Source: Cryptosporidium bovis
Lineage: Eukaryota > Apicomplexa > Conoidasida > Eucoccidiorida > Cryptosporidiidae
Assembly: GCA_009768925.2 (NCBI GenBank)
Contig: VHIT02000036.1
Location: 124,001-188,000 of the forward strand
Reading direction: 5' to 3'
DNA: 64,000 bases
The position numbers and the translations under genes were made by a program. Positions 58,680 through 64,000 of the stretch are shown here, piece after piece (position 1 is the stretch's first letter; every line of letters begins with the position of its first letter). The notes below the pieces were generated by a model that worked only from the letters and a program-made list of their open reading frames with translations, was not told where the DNA came from and made no database searches.

Positions 58680-59090
58680 TAATTAGTTTATTTTAATTAA
58701 TATTAGTATTAATAAACATTTAAAAAAAGATAGAAAATATCCTGTCTATGCATACATACTAAAGTAGTGAATACATTATAGTGTGTCAATACTTACAATT
58801 TAAAATAAAATCAATAATTGAACTTGCTTCCAATATTTAATATTGATTAAAAGATAATGTTTTAAAACAAATTACTAAAATAACTGCAAAATAACAATTA
58901 AAGTGGTATTTAATGTCTCTTCCCCCCTCTCTTTAAATTAATATAGCCTTTGGTATATTTGCCTCGGCTATAGCATGATGTCATTATTTTGTGTGTTTGC
59001 AAATAAATTCAAACATTAATTCAACACTAATAGTAACATTTGTTCTAATTGTAATAATTCTGTGTACCAAATCTTTTTTCCAATTTTAGT

Positions 59091-59104
59091 ATTTGCATGC
59101 AAAT
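59091..59104. promoter_or_regulatory. ATTTGCATGCAAAT palindrome (AP2-like)
   Basis: Perfect 14-base palindrome around TGCATGCA; a second TGCATGCA follows at 59112-59119. It lies ~515 bp upstream of the SNARE gene. Inferred regulatory. Confidence 0.5.
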
Positions 59105-59168
59105 AATACTTTGCATGCATGTCGGCATCTGCTGTCATAAAGCCACTGTTGTATGCCGCTGCCATTTA

Positions 59169-59176
59169 TGGCGCCA
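59169..59176. promoter_or_regulatory. TGGCGCCA (E2F-like) palindrome
   Basis: An eight-base GGCGCC palindrome 50-80 bp from the paired TGCATGCA sites and ~440 bp upstream of the SNARE ATG. Inferred regulatory. Confidence 0.4.
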
Positions 59177-59617
59177 CTTGTCCTTTTCATTAAAAAAATT
59201 TGACGAAATAAAAAAAGGAAAGAAATAAATATTGTTTATATGTTGCCTTATGTAAGAACATATTCATGTTAAGAATAGTCAAATTACGCATATAATAATA
59301 TCTCGTAGTTTGTGTATTACGAAAGGAGTACGAGACTCCCCACCAATCGTTTTCCCAGTCTGAATCTCAAAATCTTTATATTTATTATGAACATTGAATA
59401 CAGGTGAATATATATTTAAACAACATTATTATTTTACCCTTTTTATTTTGGATAATAGTCAACACAAGTAAAATAAAGCAATTAAATGAATAACATTTCG
59501 AATGAAGTTCTGCCTAAATAAATGAAAATAAAGATCACTGTTGTTTTAAAAAACCTTGTTATTATTATACAGTTAATATAGACAAAATAAATTATTAAAT
59601 AAAAATATAATATAGAA

Positions 59618-60670
59618 ATGACTTTTGAATCATCTACATTTGATAATGAGGAGGAAATGGCTAGCGTATCGCCAGATATTTACGGCGAATGGAATTTATC
59701 TATACACAGTAAAATAACGAAACTAGTTAAAAGTATCGAAAAGAATATATTCGATTTGAATGATTATATTTTGAGCAATCAAAGAGCTAGTAGTATAGAC
59801 GAAAAAACATTTGAAAAAATTAAGTTAATGATAAATAAAATACAAAACGAGATTAAAAAATTGGATGATGCATTAAGAGAGTGGAAAATAGAATTAGCAG
59901 GTGATCCAATAAGCTATAGGGACAGTAAATTAGAGTTGGATAATTATATCAATCAACAAAAAATGTATTTAGAAAAAGTCGATGATTTAAATAGAAAAAT
60001 AAATGATCTGTCGACAAGGGTAACTTCGATTATTGGCAGTAATAGTTTGAGTTTCGCTAATCAAATTGATGACAATATGTATAACGATTATAATGACTAT
60101 GATTTTAATCTAAATGAACCAAACAATATCCACTCGCACATGAGAAACAGTAATTCTTCCAATTTAAATAGTTCTTATAACAACATTAGCAACTCAAATA
60201 GAAATAATTATTTCCAGTCTAATAAATTTGATAACAAAAATATTAGCTCTATAAATAAGCGTGAATTATATGGTGAATATACACCTAATATCAATACTGA
60301 TGGCTACAATTCGGATTTCACTTTAACTAGCACTGAATATCAAAGTAGACCTTACGACCAAATAGATCGCCAAATCGCACGAGAAACTGCAGTAGGACTG
60401 GGGCAAATTCAGTCTCAGATGTATGAGGCAAATCAAATATTTAAAAATTTAGCTTCAATGGTTAACGAACAAGGGGAAACTATACAAAATTTAGAGACCA
60501 CAATAGACAATACAGTATATTCGGCGAAAAAAGCAGTAACTGAACTCAAGAAAGCGTACAATTCAAATGCATACAAATTTAGTTTGTTTGCTAACTATGG
60601 TCTTCCGGCATTCTTATTTATTATTTTGGTGGTTATACTAATACTTCACTTCTTTAATGTATTGCTTTAA
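59618..60670 (+). CDS. Tail-anchored Q-SNARE (syntaxin-like)
   Basis: SNAREs drive membrane fusion. The 350-residue protein has an N-terminal helical bundle (~25-140: KITKLVKSIEKNIFDLNDY, LMINKIQNEIKKLDDALREW, LDNYINQQKMYLEKVDDLN) reminiscent of NPSN-type plant/protist SNAREs, then an Asn/Ser-rich linker. A complete SNARE motif follows (~245-312), with the central-layer Gln at 285 in MVNEQGETIQNLE. The protein ends in a single hydrophobic anchor (LPAFLFIILVVILILHFFNVLL). The Gln makes it a Q-SNARE; whether Qa, Qb or Qc is not decided by eye. Confidence 0.85.
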   Translation: MTFESSTFDNEEEMASVSPDIYGEWNLSIHSKITKLVKSIEKNIFDLNDYILSNQRASSIDEKTFEKIKLMINKIQNEIKKLDDALREWKIELAGDPISYRDSKLELDNYINQQKMYLEKVDDLNRKINDLSTRVTSIIGSNSLSFANQIDDNMYNDYNDYDFNLNEPNNIHSHMRNSNSSNLNSSYNNISNSNRNNYFQSNKFDNKNISSINKRELYGEYTPNINTDGYNSDFTLTSTEYQSRPYDQIDRQIARETAVGLGQIQSQMYEANQIFKNLASMVNEQGETIQNLETTIDNTVYSAKKAVTELKKAYNSNAYKFSLFANYGLPAFLFIILVVILILHFFNVLL

Positions 60671-61203
60671 ACTATATAATGATTTTTACAATTTCCCGCT
60701 TTGTAAATTTTTATATCGAGTCAAAAATACTACCTTATAATTAAATAATTATAATACTAGTCTATAATTGTATGAATTTATAAATCTTTATGCATATAAT
60801 CAATTAACCTTAAAAATGCATTTTTTATTCCCCATTTTTTCTACATTTTGTTTTGACTCGAATATGAATAGTTAATGCTAATTTGTGGGGCTTTTTTCAG
60901 TTTCATGTAAATAATTGGTATGAAAATAGAAAATTTGATGATTAAGAAAAATTAAGTCAATTTTCAATATAGAATTGATTATAATAAAATAATTTGAATA
61001 TACATACAATTTAGAGAGGTAAAAAGAAGTGTTTTATCTTGTATTAAGAAAACTAATTAGTTTAATAATATACATTAAAAATAAGTTATAACATTGTATT
61101 AATACAAAAATAGTGTGTGTACATATAATTAATCGTTAATAGATATAAAACAGTGCGAAATAAGATACGGATAAAATTAAATTTACTTTCAATCGCATTT
61201 AAC
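60671..61203. other. Spacer upstream of the WS/DGAT gene
   Basis: AT-rich, non-coding. The WS/DGAT frame is open from 61153 but begins there with GTG. I see no conspicuous element. Confidence 0.5.
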
Positions 61204-63642
61204 ATGATTAATGTGTATAGAAAACTGATAAGTTCACTTAAAGCAATATACTTTGTTCCTCTAGAGGGAGGATGGGCATCAATTACGGTTTCTATAATTG
61301 GAAGCTTAGCTCTGTGTCCGATAGTTTTTTTATTAATTCTATTTACTCATATTGTCAAGTTGTTGGATGTATTGTGGGTAAAGCTTAGTTATGCATATTG
61401 TAGCGAAAAACACTTATTATTTGAACCACTAAATGACGTAGATTATTTAATGTGGAGAACGAGAAGATTTGGTCAGCCATTAATAATGTGTTTTTTTGCA
61501 GTAGGTCATATAGAAGTAGATAGTATAGTTGACAATCTAATATATAGAATTGAAAATAAAGACGCATTTAGAGGAGTTAGAAATAGGGAAAAGAAAAATA
61601 ACACTCCGGGTTCAAAGGAGAACAAAAGGTTATTTTGTAAGGTAGATAAATCACTTGGAAGGTTGTGGTATAAGTATATGAAAGATGAATATAACATACG
61701 TAAAAATATAATTAAATTGAATCCTTCCCGGGTAAGATACTTAATAAAGAATCCACACTTAGTATTAGATAATGATTTAGATGAAAACCTGGAGGAGAGA
61801 CTCAATAATTGCGAATGTGAAAAAACTAAAATGAATGCAAATGATGAAAAATTAAGTGAATCAGAGACTATTGAGTTCTATAGCATGCTCTATTCCTGCG
61901 AGAAAACACAATTATCTTTAAAAAGACCATGTTGGAGAATAATTATATTAGATAATGTAAACTGGAAAGGAATTAAAAGTTCTGTTGTAATAGGACAATT
62001 TCACCATGTTATTGGAGACGGATCAACACTAACGGAATTAATAAACAAGACGATACTTGACTTTCCCGACAATATTACAAAAGAGAATTCTAAACCCATA
62101 AATGGTGTAACCAAATCTGCTGCATTTTGGCACCGTTGGATAAGTGGTTTAGTGTGGGCAGCAATTGCAGGTCCAATAACGTTAATTAAGGCTGCACTAC
62201 AAGCTAGACCTGAAAGATCATGGAATTCTCCGAACAAAAGAAGATCTAAGAGATCTAAGAATGTTAAATTTTTGGGACCCATTAATCTTCCGTTAAACGA
62301 AGTTAATTTGTTAAAGGATAAACTAAATCATGATTTTTTTAATCATAAAAACACTCATTCACTGTCAAATATTAATATTTCACCACTAGATATCAATAAA
62401 ATCAATGAAAATGAATTTATCGATAGAGTTAGAAAAAGAAGCACAATATCATCAGATGGTAATACGGTAAATGGAATGCATCATGACTTTCAAGAAACAA
62501 ATATGAATACCAGTAATGACAAGAATAGTAATAGTAATGTGGTAGAAAAAAACAGAACAAAGTTTTCTAAAAGAATTACATTTAATGATATTATTCTTTC
62601 TTGTATAGCTAGTGGGTATACAAAATATGTCAACCATTATTTAACATTGCAAGACGAAAATAACGTTTTGTCACAAAACTCAACAGAAATATCGACTCCT
62701 ACTTCTTCTAAAGATTCTTTAGGAAGTAATTTAGAGGATGAGAAAAAATATAAACAAAGACCAAGCATTACTCCAAATAGAAATAAAACAAATTCAAAGG
62801 AAACTACTTTATTGTCTCCTATACACTTCGATGATAAATCGCCTTATTCAAGTGTTCTTAAATACGACTCTATTTCAGAATCATACGATCTAGATGGAAT
62901 GCTTGACTCAAAAAAAAAATTGGGAGGAAGCAACGTGAATATAAGCCAAAGCACTGAATTTAGTTCGGGAAGAAGAATATTATATGAAAACAATGATACT
63001 AATTTTAGTGAAGAATCAAACAAAAGCTTTGAAATTATTGAAAAAATATACGATACTATCTCGTTTGGTTTCAGTGGAATTCACAATTTAAATCATAATA
63101 AGGCAAATAATGACTTAACTAATATTTGTCACTCTAACCTAAATGTCGTCGTCACTACAAATAATAGAACGGACCCACCAGCAAAATTAGACAATGCATT
63201 TTCAATTATCGTTTTGCCTATACCAACTTGTCCAAAAGTTTCACCGTTTGAAAGGCTAAGATGTGTTTTCGAATCCCTTCAAGAATATAGGAATACATCA
63301 CTTCCTATTATATTTATCAGGTATATTAAATACACTCTATCAGTGTCACCATTCTGTTTACTTCTCCTATGGATTCCTCATTCCTCATCATGCTCAATTT
63401 ATTATAGTTCAGTTCCTGGACCAAAAAAATGCTCTTTCATGAGTAAGAACATAACTGATATGACGTTTGGTCTTCCTTTAACTGATAATATTGGCCTTGG
63501 AGTATCAATTTTCACTTTTGAAAATAAAGTGTCTGTTTCAATTACATATGATGAAGAGATTATTGTTAATCCAAGCCTTTTCCTTGAAACAATTCAGCAA
63601 TCTTTCAATGAACTTAAAGTTGGAGCATTTAATTACATTTAA
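61204..63642 (+). CDS. Wax ester synthase/diacylglycerol acyltransferase (WS/DGAT)-like
   Basis: WS/DGAT enzymes join acyl-CoA to alcohols or diacylglycerol to make neutral lipids. The 812-residue protein has a strong hydrophobic N-terminal segment (~20-50, VSIIGSLALCPIVFLLILF). The condensing-domain core follows, starting FEPLNDVDYLMWRTRRFGQPL. The catalytic HHxxxDG motif is intact as HHVIGDG (267-273). The C-terminal half has the family end: LPIPTCPKVSPFERL, SSVPGPKKCSFMSKNI and DNIGLGVSIFTFENKVSVSI. A ~240-residue Asn/Ser/Lys-rich insertion (~385-625) separates the two lobes but keeps short conserved islands (RITFNDIILSCIASGYTKYV). The ATG at 61204 is preferred over the GTG at 61153. Confidence 0.85.
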   Translation: MINVYRKLISSLKAIYFVPLEGGWASITVSIIGSLALCPIVFLLILFTHIVKLLDVLWVKLSYAYCSEKHLLFEPLNDVDYLMWRTRRFGQPLIMCFFAVGHIEVDSIVDNLIYRIENKDAFRGVRNREKKNNTPGSKENKRLFCKVDKSLGRLWYKYMKDEYNIRKNIIKLNPSRVRYLIKNPHLVLDNDLDENLEERLNNCECEKTKMNANDEKLSESETIEFYSMLYSCEKTQLSLKRPCWRIIILDNVNWKGIKSSVVIGQFHHVIGDGSTLTELINKTILDFPDNITKENSKPINGVTKSAAFWHRWISGLVWAAIAGPITLIKAALQARPERSWNSPNKRRSKRSKNVKFLGPINLPLNEVNLLKDKLNHDFFNHKNTHSLSNINISPLDINKINENEFIDRVRKRSTISSDGNTVNGMHHDFQETNMNTSNDKNSNSNVVEKNRTKFSKRITFNDIILSCIASGYTKYVNHYLTLQDENNVLSQNSTEISTPTSSKDSLGSNLEDEKKYKQRPSITPNRNKTNSKETTLLSPIHFDDKSPYSSVLKYDSISESYDLDGMLDSKKKLGGSNVNISQSTEFSSGRRILYENNDTNFSEESNKSFEIIEKIYDTISFGFSGIHNLNHNKANNDLTNICHSNLNVVVTTNNRTDPPAKLDNAFSIIVLPIPTCPKVSPFERLRCVFESLQEYRNTSLPIIFIRYIKYTLSVSPFCLLLLWIPHSSSCSIYYSSVPGPKKCSFMSKNITDMTFGLPLTDNIGLGVSIFTFENKVSVSITYDEEIIVNPSLFLETIQQSFNELKVGAFNYI

Positions 63643-64000
63643 TTGCCTGTTTCGTTTTAATTCAGTGTAATATTTAACCCTATATTATCCTTATTTATTA
63701 TCTATATGTTTCGTCACTTTGTCTTTTTAGGTAAATCTAATTATTTCTGTGAACTTTTTAGATCAAATTTGTTAACCTATTTATCATAGACGTCAATGTA
63801 TTTATTTAAACACATAACTTAATGAAAAAATAGCCTCCATAACAATTTAATTTATATAGGTACCCGATACTTGTAACAGATTACCGCCACTTCATTATAT
63901 ATACATATAATTAAAGTGTAATAGAAAGGAAAGAAACAAAACGGCTATTAACACTTGGTAATAAATTTATTGGAATAGAAATTGGAGTAGGAAACTAATA
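63643..64000. other. Terminal spacer
   Basis: AT-rich downstream sequence to the window edge. It contains TTACCGCC (63881-63888), another copy of the GGCGGTAA octamer in reverse. No gene can be judged. Confidence 0.5.
63881..63888 (-). promoter_or_regulatory. GGCGGTAA octamer (reverse)
   Basis: TTACCGCC on the plus strand, an exact copy of the octamer at 11607-11614 and in the inverted pair at 51398-51424. Function inferred only from recurrence. Confidence 0.3.

Larger units (their letters stand above)
58229..59617. other. Divergent promoter region, cyclin / SNARE
   Basis: 1.39 kb. It contains two adjacent hairpins (58622-58679) and a cluster about 430-530 bp upstream of the SNARE ATG. The cluster comprises ATTTGCATGCAAAT (59091-59104), TGCATGCA (59112-59119) and TGGCGCCA (59169-59176). 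No protein-coding gene. Confidence 0.5.

Noticed and set aside
1-64000. Operon-like or defence-island system
   Set aside because: Genes alternate strand, are separated by promoter-sized spacers and belong to unrelated housekeeping pathways; no transposase, integrase, CRISPR or toxin-antitoxin feature is visible.

Overview
The window is protist nuclear DNA, most likely a Cryptosporidium chromosome or a very close relative. It is strongly AT-rich. Genes are compact, mostly single-exon and found on both strands, and coding sequence fills roughly 70% of the window. The few introns are 54-89 nt, begin GTAAGT/GTATGT/GTAGGT/GTTAGT, and one carries a perfect TACTAAC branch site. Proteins carry Asn/Ser/Lys low-complexity insertions, and spacers contain GGCGCC-type (E2F-like) and TGCATGCA-type (AP2-like) palindromes, both described for Cryptosporidium promoters. 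A type III-beta phosphatidylinositol 4-kinase like the known Cryptosporidium drug target is present. The species is inferred, not proven.

Layout. 1-10.4 kb: 5'-truncated TFIIS; a two-TM orphan; a WDR59/Sea3-like GATOR2 (SEA complex) subunit; eIF2-beta; tRNA-Ala(AGC); an acyltransferase-3 membrane protein. 12-23 kb: CNOT9/Caf40 with a 16-copy GxxQ repeat; Sec24 with one intron; two lineage-specific proteins. 23.8-31.7 kb: PI4K III-beta and a giant G/N/S/H-rich protein with an N-terminal CUE/UBA-like segment. 33-45.6 kb: a small four-exon coiled-coil gene, a 2307-aa Nup155/Nup170 nucleoporin, DCAF13/Sof1 and a PH-plus-coiled-coil protein. 46.5-64 kb: a second four-exon coiled-coil gene, TMEM147, a rolling-stone-like membrane protein, a coiled-coil protein, a dynactin-p24-like candidate, a CCDC61/VFL3-like candidate, a cyclin, a Q-SNARE and a WS/DGAT-type acyltransferase.

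The genes form no operon or obvious single pathway. By content the window leans to endomembrane traffic and lipid handling (Sec24, PI4K, SNARE, TMEM147, two acyltransferases) and to gene expression (TFIIS, eIF2-beta, CNOT9, Nup155, DCAF13). I found no mobile element, CRISPR array, virus or toxin gene. The observations most worth checking are the two multi-exon genes reconstructed from splice signals, the remote CCDC61 and dynactin p24 candidates, the WDR59 subunit, and a recurring set of GC-rich palindromes and GGCGGTAA octamers in otherwise AT-rich spacers.
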